Below, piece after piece: positions 6,655 through 15,702 of a stretch of 64,000 bases of DNA. This DNA is from Litorilituus sediminis (lineage in GTDB: Bacteria; Pseudomonadota; Gammaproteobacteria; Enterobacterales; Alteromonadaceae), in the NCBI RefSeq assembly GCF_004295665.1, contig NZ_CP034759.1, positions 1,054,001 to 1,118,000 of the forward strand, in the 5' to 3' direction. Each line of letters opens with the position of its first letter. The first letter of the stretch is position 1. Below the pieces are notes generated by a model that saw only the letters and a program-made list of their open reading frames with translations, did not search any database and was not told the DNA's origin. A program made the position numbers and the translations under genes.

Positions 6655-8773
6655 TTTTATCACTCCCAAAGTAAATAGAACCTTCATCATATACTGATAA
6701 AAGTTCCGTATATAAATCTAAAACCCTTACTTCCACCGCTTTAACAAAGTTTTTACGTTGCTCATCGCTCCAGTCTTGGTTTTTCTTAACGGTTTGACTA
6801 AATAACGCATCACTATTTAATAAAATGGAATCACGTAAAACTTGTGCTTTTGCCTCCTGCAAAGAACTCATCCACTCATCATAAGTCGCTGACTTTTTTG
6901 CTCTGTTATCGCTAAACTTTAATAGTTGATAATTGCCAATACTATTTCCTATTTCCCAATGACCGTCATAGGTAAAGTGGTTAATTTTAAATCCCCTAGC
7001 AACATTGCTCGTTCCAGCCCAAAGATGCTGAGGAATGATATGGTCAAAATCATATAAAGTAATATCAGTTAATACCTTAAGGCCAATGTCATTTTCTAAC
7101 TTATGTATATAGGCTCTTTGCAGCCATAACAATAGGTTTTTATTCTTCCAAAATAGCTTGCCTATCAAAAAGTTATCATCTATATCTAACTTATATTTCG
7201 TATTGATAATATTATTTGATGCAATTAAGCCTGAATTACTAACAGTCAAGTCTCTAAAATTTGAGAGACTAATTAGCTTGGCAAAAGCGGCATTATTTTT
7301 TCTGGAAGTGTTATGAATTAAAGCAATGAACTCATGTTCAAAGTCAAAGTCCACCGCTTCACGTTTGCTGATAGCCCTTTGAATACTTTCAATCATTTTA
7401 TGGACGATTTTAGCGGTATCTTCCGAACTAGGTGTAATTAACAGCCAATATAAGGTTATACGAACAAGTGCTTCAGATACCGCTTTGTTATCTTTAGCCC
7501 TTAACACTCCTGAATAAGATAAAATGACAAACATTTGCCACAGCTTTTTTGGAACTTTCTGTAATAACGGCTTTGGCAAACCGTTGGGGTGAAGCTCATC
7601 ATTAAACTTCAAACAGTGAATTATGTTAACTAAGCAATTTTCTAACTTTGAAGAGTTAAACAAACACTGAATTATGTCCTTATTGGCCTCTATACTTTTA
7701 TATAAAGTCTTTTTTGTGCTTTTTGCATGATCTTTAATATCAGTCATATTCGTTTCTGATGGATTGCAGCTATTCCTGACAAAAGCTTCAAAACATGAAG
7801 TTCTGATCAGTAAATCAACACAATCTAAAGACGAAAACAATAAAGATATATCATGGTGCTTTAGCAAAGAGTGTATATAGTCTTTCGCTCCAGCTAACCG
7901 TTGTTTTATAAGGGAGTATGCAAAATCTAAATCAGATAAATTGGTGCCGCCTGTGCCAACTCTTTTAAACAACACCTCTATATCAATATCTTTTGTATTG
8001 TCTGCTTTTTTGTATGAATGGTTTTCAACTTCAATAGCATAAAAATATCGTTTTTCAATTAACTGAACCAGAGCATCAGCCAACTCTTGCAGAAAAGCTT
8101 CATTCAACTCTTCATAATTACTTATGCATTCAAAAATATTCCTAATTGATTCAACAGGCGAACAAGCCGTATTGTTTTGAACGGCATAAATCAACTCATC
8201 AAGCGCAACATATTTAATTTTAGGGCTATATGGTTGCGTATCTTCTAAAGACACACGAATATCTTGTCCTAACGCTTTTGCCTCAATTAACTCAAGTACC
8301 TCTTCTAACGATTTATCTTCAGAGTAGTCATGTTTAGGCAAGTACTTATGACAAAGCGATGCTTTAAAAGCTTTGGAACGTTGACTCACTGATAGTTTTT
8401 TAAATTTACTATCAAAACCAAATGGATGCTTATCCGTAGTAACTTTTATATCAAATTTAAATTCAGGGTTGGATGTGTTATATCGACAAGCAAGCCAAAC
8501 TCTAAAACCATTTTCAGCTTTAAATTCAACTCCACCAGCAATACTTCTGCCCCGTTGCTGACCATCAATCAATTCAACATTTTGACTACCTCGCGCTATC
8601 GGGCGAACCATAAAGCTACCAATTGGGAAACCCCGTAATAACGAGTCCCATAAACCGGCTATTTGCTCTGGTTTCCAAACAAAACCTCGCTGAATAATGG
8701 GGATAGATATCTCTTTACCTAGCTTGTCACACCATTCATTCAATCTATAAGTTCTAAAACCTTTTTCTGACAT
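6638..8773 (-). CDS. DUF262 protein with a C-terminal HNH-like motif (GmrSD/SspE-like)
   Basis: 711 residues. The N-terminal DUF262 (ParB-like/GmrS-type) domain shows IIQRGFVW at 26-33 and ELIDGQQR at 67-74; the DGQQR motif acts in NTP-dependent cleavage in GmrSD and SspE. Near the C-terminus, YDFDHIIPQHLW (about 574-585) followed by GNYQLLKFSDNRAKKS is an HNH-type (DUF1524-like) nuclease arrangement. Family members restrict phage DNA with modified bases or sense phosphorothioate marks. No EVE or SRA reader is seen, and no Dnd/Ssp genes are nearby. It lies 46 nt downstream of hsdR and overlaps the next gene. The target modification is unknown. Confidence 0.85.
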   Translation of the reverse strand: MSEKGFRTYRLNEWCDKLGKEISIPIIQRGFVWKPEQIAGLWDSLLRGFPIGSFMVRPIARGSQNVELIDGQQRGRSIAGGVEFKAENGFRVWLACRYNTSNPEFKFDIKVTTDKHPFGFDSKFKKLSVSQRSKAFKASLCHKYLPKHDYSEDKSLEEVLELIEAKALGQDIRVSLEDTQPYSPKIKYVALDELIYAVQNNTACSPVESIRNIFECISNYEELNEAFLQELADALVQLIEKRYFYAIEVENHSYKKADNTKDIDIEVLFKRVGTGGTNLSDLDFAYSLIKQRLAGAKDYIHSLLKHHDISLLFSSLDCVDLLIRTSCFEAFVRNSCNPSETNMTDIKDHAKSTKKTLYKSIEANKDIIQCLFNSSKLENCLVNIIHCLKFNDELHPNGLPKPLLQKVPKKLWQMFVILSYSGVLRAKDNKAVSEALVRITLYWLLITPSSEDTAKIVHKMIESIQRAISKREAVDFDFEHEFIALIHNTSRKNNAAFAKLISLSNFRDLTVSNSGLIASNNIINTKYKLDIDDNFLIGKLFWKNKNLLLWLQRAYIHKLENDIGLKVLTDITLYDFDHIIPQHLWAGTSNVARGFKINHFTYDGHWEIGNSIGNYQLLKFSDNRAKKSATYDEWMSSLQEAKAQVLRDSILLNSDALFSQTVKKNQDWSDEQRKNFVKAVEVRVLDLYTELLSVYDEGSIYFGSDKNAIAE

Positions 8774-8819
8774 TACACATACCTATCAATGTGATACCTA
8801 ATATCATAAATTTTAATTA

Positions 8820-11732
8820 TCACATTCCACCATAAAACGTATTAACAAAGCCTTTTAATTTCTCGGCTAGCCTAGGTATTATTTTCTTTCGTTGTAATAC
8901 GCTAGGTGGCTTTTCCATTGTCGCTACTATATCCTCACGCAGTGGCTCTTGATCACTAAAAATCATACGCTCAACAAGCTCTTTTACGTTTTCTGGAATC
9001 AAGTGTTCTTCTTCAGCCATTTTCAGAGTAGCTTTTTCTTTTTCAATCTCCCAATAAATAGAGAATGCATCATCAACCTCTTCTGCTGACTTAACATTTG
9101 GCAGGTTTTCCTTAATGAATTTATCGATTAGCTCTTGTTTACTGCGTAACGTGGGATCACCACCAACCACTTGCATCAGCGCTTTATATTGATACTGGTA
9201 ATCTTCTTCGTTCTCAGCATCTTTGAGTTTGCTCAATAGCTGAAGAATGTAGGCAACATTGATAACGTCCATTGCCAATAGTTCTAGTTCGAAATCGACT
9301 TCTTCAAGAATTGACTCTTTCTCTTTGGCATTGTCTGTTTTTACCTTGTCGTGAAGATCAAGATACTTGCTCTTATAGTCCTCATACTCCTGCTCTGATG
9401 GCCTTACATCATCAAAGGTAAAATCGGCAAAAGTCGATAAGATATTCTTAAGCCTCATCAACTCTCTAAATGCTTTAACGAACTCTAGCTCTTGGTTTTC
9501 ATCTTCTAAATCATTTACCGAGTCAGGGTCTGGAGCTATTGCCAATAAACTGCCAAACGCTTTGTTGAACAGCTTTAAGAAGTCCTCATAGGAAGGCATG
9601 ATCACCGTATCTTTGGCATCCTTGTTAGAGAACAAGGCCAATGCATCGTCTGTGCGTTTTTTTAGGTTACGAAAACAAATTATATTTCCCTGAGACTTTT
9701 GCTCATTCAGAATACGGTTAGTGCGTGAATACGCCTGAATTAATCCATGATATTTGAGGTTTTTATCAACGTATAACGTGTTAAGCGTTTTACTATCAAA
9801 GCCGGTTAAGAACATATTCACAACCAGCAAGATATCTATTTTACGTTCTCGAACTTTTTTAGAGATATCGTTGTAATAGTTGTAAAACGACTCGCTATCT
9901 TTGGTGGTATAGCTACAACTGAACATTTCGTTGTAATCGGCAATAAACTGTTCAAGCTTATCTCGGCTATGACTATAAGCAGCTTGTGGCTCAGCCACTT
10001 CACCTAACACAACTTCGTCTAAACCATCGGCGTCTGGATCTTCTTCATTAGCGGCATAAGAGAATATCGTAGCGATTTTGAGGTTGTGTTTACCTTCAGC
10101 TTTTTTCTTCGCAAACAGCTCATAATATTTAATTAAGGCAGGTACGCTCGACACACAAAACATACCGGTAAATTCTTTACTATGAGTTTTGCGTTTATGC
10201 TGAGCAATGATGTAGTCAGTGATCTTTTCTAACCGAATGTCTGATTCCATCAACTCTTTAGTGTCTATGCCTTCAACTTCAATATCGACTTCATTGGCAC
10301 TGTCTTTTTTCTTGTAGCGTCCAACATATTCAACATTGAACTTAAGAACATTCTCGTCCTTGATAGCATCAACAATTGTGTATTTGTGCAGCGCTTTATT
10401 GAACAAATCTGTTGTGGTGTATTTACGTGATGACTTAGAAACAGCGTTTTCAACAAAAATAGGCGTGCCGGTAAATCCAAACATTTGATGGTTATTAAAG
10501 AACTTGGTGATCTTCTGGTGGGTGTCACCAAACTGGCTACGGTGACACTCGTCAAAAATAAAGACAATGTTCTTATCTTGCACCGGCTCCATACGCTTTG
10601 AATAACGCTTATGACTAATGGCGTTATTGAGCTTTTGTATAGTAGTAACAATCAGCTTGGTATTACGCTTCTCATTTACTTTATCAGCAGGGATAGGCGC
10701 ATCAGTAAACTGGTCAACTAATAATTTGGTATTGTCGGTACTGTCTACACAGCCTTTGGCAAAGCCGTTAAATTCCTTACTGGTTTGGTAATCTAAGTCT
10801 TTACGGTCAACAACAAACACTACTTTATGAATTTTGCTATCACCAGTTAACAGCTGTGCAGTTTTAAATGAAGTTAATGTTTTACCCGAGCCTGTGGTAT
10901 GCCATATGTAGCCGTTTAACACTTCGGTTGATTGATTCTGAGCTAATAACGTTTCACGCTCTGCAACTCGTTCAATAATCGCTTCAGTAGCGTAAATTTG
11001 ATACGGGCGCATCACCATTAGAATGCGGTCAGTTTCATTCAGCACCACATATTTAGTGATCATATCGGTAAGGTGCTGTGGCGTTAAAAACACTTCAGTA
11101 AACTTAGTTAAATCGGTATAACGCTCGTTGGTAACGTCAGCCCAGAAGAATGTCTGCTTAAAGCTCTGTTTGCGGTTGTTGGCGTAATATTTGGTATTTA
11201 CGCCATTGGAAATAACAAATACTTGAACATACTGAAACAAGCCGTCTTCCGCCCAGTATGAATGTCGCTGATAACGATTTATTTGATTAAACGCTTCTTT
11301 AAGCTCTAGCCCTCTGCGCTTCAGCTCTATTTGAACTAGCGGTAGGCCATTAACCAATATGGTTACGTCATAACGGTTTTTATAATGGCCTTCTACGGTA
11401 ACTTGCTGAGTTACCTGAAAGTGGTTTTTATTCTTTTCTGGATTGGGGTCGTCATCAAGAAAACGAACATAACCAACCGTGCCATCATCCTTGTTAATTT
11501 GTAGCCTATCACGCAGGGTTTTAGCTTTATCAAACACGTTACCTTTTGCTAAGGCATTACGAATTTGCTTAAGCTCATTATCACTGATGTCAAAGCCATT
11601 GAGCTTTGAAAGCTGTTTTTTAAGGTTAGCTCTAAGCGAATTAACATCGGTAATTATCGCTTTTTCAAAGTTGTCTTTAACAAGCTGTGCAACTAACTTA
11701 TTTTCTAACTCTTGTTCTGATTGATAGGCCAC
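8820..11732 (-). CDS. hsdR: Type I restriction enzyme, R (translocase/nuclease) subunit
   Basis: 970 residues, a full-length HsdR. An N-terminal PD-(D/E)xK nuclease shows D122 in RYDVTIL and the QIELKRRG strand with E136 and K138. The SF2 motor shows Walker A TTGSGKT at 279-285, FIFDECHRSQ with the DECH box at 394-397, FTGTP at 420-424, and the late motifs LTGFDSKTLN and QAYSRTNR. The C-terminal helical region should contact HsdM. With HsdM and HsdS it would cleave unmethylated DNA after ATP-driven translocation. The GTG start at 11732 follows AAGGA and lies 24 nt after the hsdS stop. All motifs look intact. Confidence 0.95.
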   Translation of the reverse strand: MAYQSEQELENKLVAQLVKDNFEKAIITDVNSLRANLKKQLSKLNGFDISDNELKQIRNALAKGNVFDKAKTLRDRLQINKDDGTVGYVRFLDDDPNPEKNKNHFQVTQQVTVEGHYKNRYDVTILVNGLPLVQIELKRRGLELKEAFNQINRYQRHSYWAEDGLFQYVQVFVISNGVNTKYYANNRKQSFKQTFFWADVTNERYTDLTKFTEVFLTPQHLTDMITKYVVLNETDRILMVMRPYQIYATEAIIERVAERETLLAQNQSTEVLNGYIWHTTGSGKTLTSFKTAQLLTGDSKIHKVVFVVDRKDLDYQTSKEFNGFAKGCVDSTDNTKLLVDQFTDAPIPADKVNEKRNTKLIVTTIQKLNNAISHKRYSKRMEPVQDKNIVFIFDECHRSQFGDTHQKITKFFNNHQMFGFTGTPIFVENAVSKSSRKYTTTDLFNKALHKYTIVDAIKDENVLKFNVEYVGRYKKKDSANEVDIEVEGIDTKELMESDIRLEKITDYIIAQHKRKTHSKEFTGMFCVSSVPALIKYYELFAKKKAEGKHNLKIATIFSYAANEEDPDADGLDEVVLGEVAEPQAAYSHSRDKLEQFIADYNEMFSCSYTTKDSESFYNYYNDISKKVRERKIDILLVVNMFLTGFDSKTLNTLYVDKNLKYHGLIQAYSRTNRILNEQKSQGNIICFRNLKKRTDDALALFSNKDAKDTVIMPSYEDFLKLFNKAFGSLLAIAPDPDSVNDLEDENQELEFVKAFRELMRLKNILSTFADFTFDDVRPSEQEYEDYKSKYLDLHDKVKTDNAKEKESILEEVDFELELLAMDVINVAYILQLLSKLKDAENEEDYQYQYKALMQVVGGDPTLRSKQELIDKFIKENLPNVKSAEEVDDAFSIYWEIEKEKATLKMAEEEHLIPENVKELVERMIFSDQEPLREDIVATMEKPPSVLQRKKIIPRLAEKLKGFVNTFYGGM

Positions 11733-11756
11733 ATTAATTCCTTGTACTTCTATTCC

Positions 11757-12950
11757 CTAAACGAACATTTGCTGCAATAACCCTTTTTTCAAGGTTTCGG
11801 TATGTTCAATTTGCTCATTTATTGCTTGAAGTTTCTTATCTATAGATTCAATAAAGCCGACTATTTTTTGTTGCTCTTCTACCGATGGTATGGATACTTT
11901 GGTTTTTAACCAGCTTTGAGTCTTAAACAGAAGCTTTTCTATATGCACCCCGTCACTATTAATAAAATATGATCGTTTCATATACTTAGTTTGAGAGAAT
12001 AAATTGAAAAACTTGATATCTAATAATGATGATACAGGTTCAAAAACATTGTACTCATTTGAGACTATAGCTCCCTCTAATTCGTCAGGAACAATACCAC
12101 AAGCACCATGTACTATTTGTCGCTTGGATATTACAAACTGATTCTTTTTTAACTCAAACTGAGTTTTGACAAGAACTTCTTTCCCCTTGTAGATTCCTCT
12201 GCTATCAACACCACCATTTCGCCTTCTAACCGTGATTAATTCATAGTCTGATTCATCTTTCATTTTTAATGGGTTAAGAACTAAATTGAGAACATCCGAC
12301 ACCTTAAATTCTTGCCAAGAAGTAAAACTATCACCGTTCTCATCTTTAAAACGAATCTCTTGCTTAAATAGCTTTTGCATAACGCCTTCCTTATATTGAG
12401 AGAGCAAATTATGCTTTTCTTTAAGAAGACTGATTCTGTTATCAATAGTGAAAAGAAATGCTGCAATCTTTTTTTGTTCTTCTATTTCATTAGAAATAAC
12501 TAAAGGGCAATTTAATACTTCTTCTTTCCTAAGATTCGTTTGACTTACACCTGAATCAAAACGTAAAAAGTACGTATTTCTATTTATTAAGTAATTTAAA
12601 TATACTGGATAATCATTATATGGAGTTAAGCTGCAAATTCTTTGATTTAGCGTGTACTTATCATTTGCTTTAACCAAATATGTTTTAGCTAGAGCTTTGC
12701 CTTTTGGTACATCGCTCATCACCATGAGAATATCACCAGAAAAAACGGGACATATTTGTTCTTCTGAGTATTTTTTTACCTCTCCACCAGAAGATATAAA
12801 TTTTGAATTTACAATCTCATACTTTCCAGTAGGTACAACAAATTGTTCGTGACCTTTGCCATTTTTAAAAGCGGTTACATCACCAAGTTTCTTTTGTATG
12901 TATGGTTTTGAGAACTGTTTGAACCTCAGTTTTGGCTTTAAGTTATCCAT
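11757..12950 (-). CDS. hsdS: Type I restriction enzyme, specificity (S) subunit
   Basis: 397 residues with the usual two-fold design: target recognition domain 1 (about 18-155), central helical spacer (EEQKKIAAFLFTIDNRISLL, about 157-195), target recognition domain 2 (about 215-350) and a C-terminal helix (VEEQQKIVGFIESIDKKLQ). Each domain would read half of a bipartite site. The recognition sequence cannot be deduced by eye. The ATG at 12950 lies 2 nt after the hsdM stop, with its ribosome site (AGGA) inside the hsdM end, so the two are translated together. Both halves are complete. No inverted repeats or extra hsdS fragments suggest specificity switching. Confidence 0.93.
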   Translation of the reverse strand: MDNLKPKLRFKQFSKPYIQKKLGDVTAFKNGKGHEQFVVPTGKYEIVNSKFISSGGEVKKYSEEQICPVFSGDILMVMSDVPKGKALAKTYLVKANDKYTLNQRICSLTPYNDYPVYLNYLINRNTYFLRFDSGVSQTNLRKEEVLNCPLVISNEIEEQKKIAAFLFTIDNRISLLKEKHNLLSQYKEGVMQKLFKQEIRFKDENGDSFTSWQEFKVSDVLNLVLNPLKMKDESDYELITVRRRNGGVDSRGIYKGKEVLVKTQFELKKNQFVISKRQIVHGACGIVPDELEGAIVSNEYNVFEPVSSLLDIKFFNLFSQTKYMKRSYFINSDGVHIEKLLFKTQSWLKTKVSIPSVEEQQKIVGFIESIDKKLQAINEQIEHTETLKKGLLQQMFV

Positions 12951-12952
12951 TC

Positions 12953-14539
12953 CTAATCCTTTATATTAAATGGAAACGATAAACTTAGTTCATCAAAATA
13001 ATTTTTTAGCTCGTGATCTATTTTAGAAAGCTGCTTTTCATTTTGCATTAGTGAATTACTTAACAGATCTAAATCGACGTTACTCTCATCTTCAAAAATA
13101 TCGACGTACCGTGGAATGTTGAGATTAAAGTCATTTTCTTCTGCTATTTCTTTTAATGAGGCAACAGATGAAAATTTTTGCGCTTTGTCCTGCTCTAGTC
13201 GTTCACGTTTATTTACGGCTTCTATAATTGCATCAATATCTTCCTCTCGTAAGAAGTTTTGATTGGTAGTCTTACCATAGTTCTGGCTAGCGTCTACAAA
13301 TAAAATATTATCGCTTTGCTTACGATTCTTTTTAAGGATAAGCACGCAAGTCGGAATGCCCGCTCCATAAAAAATATTAGTTGGTAATCCAATTACAGCA
13401 TCAATGTAATTTTTTTCTTTAATTAAATGTTTGCGAATATGAGCTTCAGCAGCACCACGGAATAACACACCATGAGGCAATACTACAGCCATAATACCAT
13501 CATCATCTAGTTGATGAATCATGTGCTGAATAAAAGCGAAATCCGCTTTAGCTTTAGGTGCTAACTTTCCGTAATCTTGAAAGCGCTCATCGCTCAAAAA
13601 GCCAGTTGCTGCACTCCACTTAGCTGAAAATGGCGGGTTAGCAACCACTGCTTCAAAACGTTTTTCAACATGATGCGGTTGTTCTAATGTGTCGTCTTGT
13701 TGAATATCAAATTGACGATAATGCACACCGTGCAAGATCATATTCATGCGAGCTAGGTTATAGGTACTAGGGTTAGATTCTTGTCCGTAATAATTACCCA
13801 CTTCTTTCACTTCTTTAGCTACTCGAAGTAATAATGAGCCTGAACCACAAGTTGGGTCATAAACGCTTTTCAGCTTGTCTTTGCCCATAGTTACGAGCTT
13901 GGCTAAAAGCTTTGATACCATTGGCGGGGTGTAGAACTCACCAGCTTTTTTACCAGCACCAGAGGCGAATTGACCAATTAGATATTCGTAGGCATCACCT
14001 AATACATCGATTTCAGTTTCGTGATGTAAAAAGTCGATATCATCTAAGTGAACAAGGATTTTCGAAATAAGCTCATTCTTAGCTTTTTCCGTTTTACCTA
14101 GCTTGTTTGACGTTAAATCTAAATCATCAAATAAACCATTAAAGTCATCTTCAGATGCAGTCCCCATAGTGCTTTGTTCAATATGGTTCAGAACTTCTGA
14201 TAAAGCTTCTAAGATAAACTCACCGTTTTCACCTTTTTGAGCAAGTACATGGAAAAGCTCACTTGGCTTTAAGAAGTAACCTAAGTGGTCAATTGCTTCT
14301 TCTTGAATGGCTTCAAGGTACTCTTTGCCTTCATCAGTATTTTCATCAATGACATCAAACTTAATGCCGTCTTCCTTTAACAGCTCGTCAGCATATATAT
14401 CCATACGCTCAGACAAATACTTGTAGAAGATAAACCCTAAAATATAATCACGAAATTCATCAGCACTCATGTTGCCACGTAAGGCATTGGCAATATTCCA
14501 TAACTGTTTTTCGAGTGCTTTTTTGTGTTGTTCAACCAT
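12953..14539 (-). CDS. hsdM: Type I restriction enzyme, DNA methyltransferase (M) subunit
   Basis: 528 residues. The N-terminal helical domain (KQLWNIANALRGNMSADEFRDYILG) is typical of HsdM. The SAM-binding motif I is DPTCGSGSLL at 228-237, and the adenine-N6 catalytic motif IV is NPPF at 301-304. It would methylate adenine in the HsdS-defined site and form the M2S1 core. The ATG at 14539 has AAAGGAAC upstream and lies 27 nt from the end of the WYL regulator, so it is the first enzyme gene behind that regulator. The form is closest to the EcoR124-like (type IC) layout, though I cannot settle the subfamily by eye. Confidence 0.95.
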   Translation of the reverse strand: MVEQHKKALEKQLWNIANALRGNMSADEFRDYILGFIFYKYLSERMDIYADELLKEDGIKFDVIDENTDEGKEYLEAIQEEAIDHLGYFLKPSELFHVLAQKGENGEFILEALSEVLNHIEQSTMGTASEDDFNGLFDDLDLTSNKLGKTEKAKNELISKILVHLDDIDFLHHETEIDVLGDAYEYLIGQFASGAGKKAGEFYTPPMVSKLLAKLVTMGKDKLKSVYDPTCGSGSLLLRVAKEVKEVGNYYGQESNPSTYNLARMNMILHGVHYRQFDIQQDDTLEQPHHVEKRFEAVVANPPFSAKWSAATGFLSDERFQDYGKLAPKAKADFAFIQHMIHQLDDDGIMAVVLPHGVLFRGAAEAHIRKHLIKEKNYIDAVIGLPTNIFYGAGIPTCVLILKKNRKQSDNILFVDASQNYGKTTNQNFLREEDIDAIIEAVNKRERLEQDKAQKFSSVASLKEIAEENDFNLNIPRYVDIFEDESNVDLDLLSNSLMQNEKQLSKIDHELKNYFDELSLSFPFNIKD

Positions 14540-14566
14540 TAGGTTTTGTTCCTTTAAAATTCTAAA

Positions 14567-15454
14567 CTACTGGGCTTGATAGCCAGGTGCAATTGCTAAA
14601 TTCTCAGCACCGTATAATGTTTGTCTGTTTCGAAGCCACAATTGATACTCTCCACCTATAAGTGATGAGTCTTCAGTACAATCCACATTCCAACGCCTTA
14701 ATAAATAACCGACTAAGGCAGCTCTAACAGTGATTTGTAACAGACCATTATCCATACCGTAATCTAGCTCAATTGCTTGTGGAAACTCTACATTTGTCGG
14801 ATGTGGCACGAGGTGTAAATCCATTTTTCGCATCCACTGGTTATCTTCGATTTCTTTTTCAAACTCTTCAACGTCAGTATCAATCAATGTAACCTTAGAT
14901 ATACGCGTAATTACAAAATCACGAAATGAATTGGTGTTTCTATCAAATGCTCGTACATGCCAACGAAGGCCATTATCTACGATTGTGTGTGGAATAATTT
15001 CACGTGCTTTAGAACCTGATGATAAGGAGGTATAAATAATAGAAACAGCTTTCTTGTTTATGACTGCCTGAACCAGTTTTGCAACTATAGCTATGTCTGG
15101 CACATTGAGCTGCATTGGCGCATCAACAGGAAAAGAAACTTCTAAAACACTATCAAAGCCATCACTGATTTTATTTGCCAACTTAGCTAATGTTTTACGA
15201 GGTTCATACTCAAATAAAGGCTTAAATTTTTTATTTTGAATGTATGTTTTTGATGGGTTATCAAAGTCTGAGTTGCTTGGCGCAAGCTCTCTATACAAAG
15301 CAATATCACGCGTTGCATTTGCCATACCCATTTCAAATTTGGATGTTAGGTCAACTCTGGAAAAAGAGCCTTTAAACATCAGTAAGAAATCAATAAAAGC
15401 TAATCGTTGCTTTTGTGAAAAGCTAATATCTTTTAGTTTTTTATTGTCTATCAA
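14567..15454 (-). CDS. BrxR/CapW-like WYL transcriptional regulator of the defence operon
   Basis: About 295 residues in the order winged helix-turn-helix, WYL, C-terminal WCX-like domain. The start (FSQKQRLAFIDFLLMFKG, then RVDLTSKFEMGMANATRDI) is the winged-helix pattern of BrxR and CapW, repressors of BREX, CBASS and other phage-defence operons. The WYL-type domain spans about 135-187 (VSIIYTSLSSGSKAREIIPH, then RWHVRAF, then FRDFVI). The start is a TTG at 15454 with a poor ribosome site; no ATG is available without losing part of the winged helix. Being first in the operon, with palindromes just upstream, it is probably an autoregulator that responds to infection or a nucleic-acid ligand (inference from the family). 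Confidence 0.85.
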   Translation of the reverse strand: MIDNKKLKDISFSQKQRLAFIDFLLMFKGSFSRVDLTSKFEMGMANATRDIALYRELAPSNSDFDNPSKTYIQNKKFKPLFEYEPRKTLAKLANKISDGFDSVLEVSFPVDAPMQLNVPDIAIVAKLVQAVINKKAVSIIYTSLSSGSKAREIIPHTIVDNGLRWHVRAFDRNTNSFRDFVITRISKVTLIDTDVEEFEKEIEDNQWMRKMDLHLVPHPTNVEFPQAIELDYGMDNGLLQITVRAALVGYLLRRWNVDCTEDSSLIGGEYQLWLRNRQTLYGAENLAIAPGYQAQ

Positions 15455-15474
15455 GAGCAGGAGTCCATCTAGTT

Positions 15475-15520
15475 ATGATTTTAACATATAATCATTTTGA
15501 GTAGGTTTAAATCATACTCA
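15475..15520 (-). promoter_or_regulatory. Two palindromes upstream of the WYL regulator, candidate operators
   Basis: Two imperfect palindromes lie 21-66 nt before the TTG start. One spans 15498-15520 with arms TGAGTA and TACTCA. The other spans 15475-15495 with arms ATGATT and AATCAT. BrxR and CapW proteins bind inverted repeats overlapping their own promoters, so these are good operator candidates. The region is AT-rich, which makes some symmetry likely by chance. Confidence 0.5.
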
Positions 15521-15702
15521 TTTTCCTTTACTAGTCAACAATATATGTGTCTTAATTGTCAGGAAGGCAAAAGTTTAACAAACTTCTTTGTTTCAAAATG
15601 GCTACAGCAGCATAAATTTGCTTTATCTCCCCCCCCTGACACAGTTCTAAATTGGGAAAATAATTATTTCACTGGGAGTAAGCCCTTATTCTTGAACCCT
15701 TG

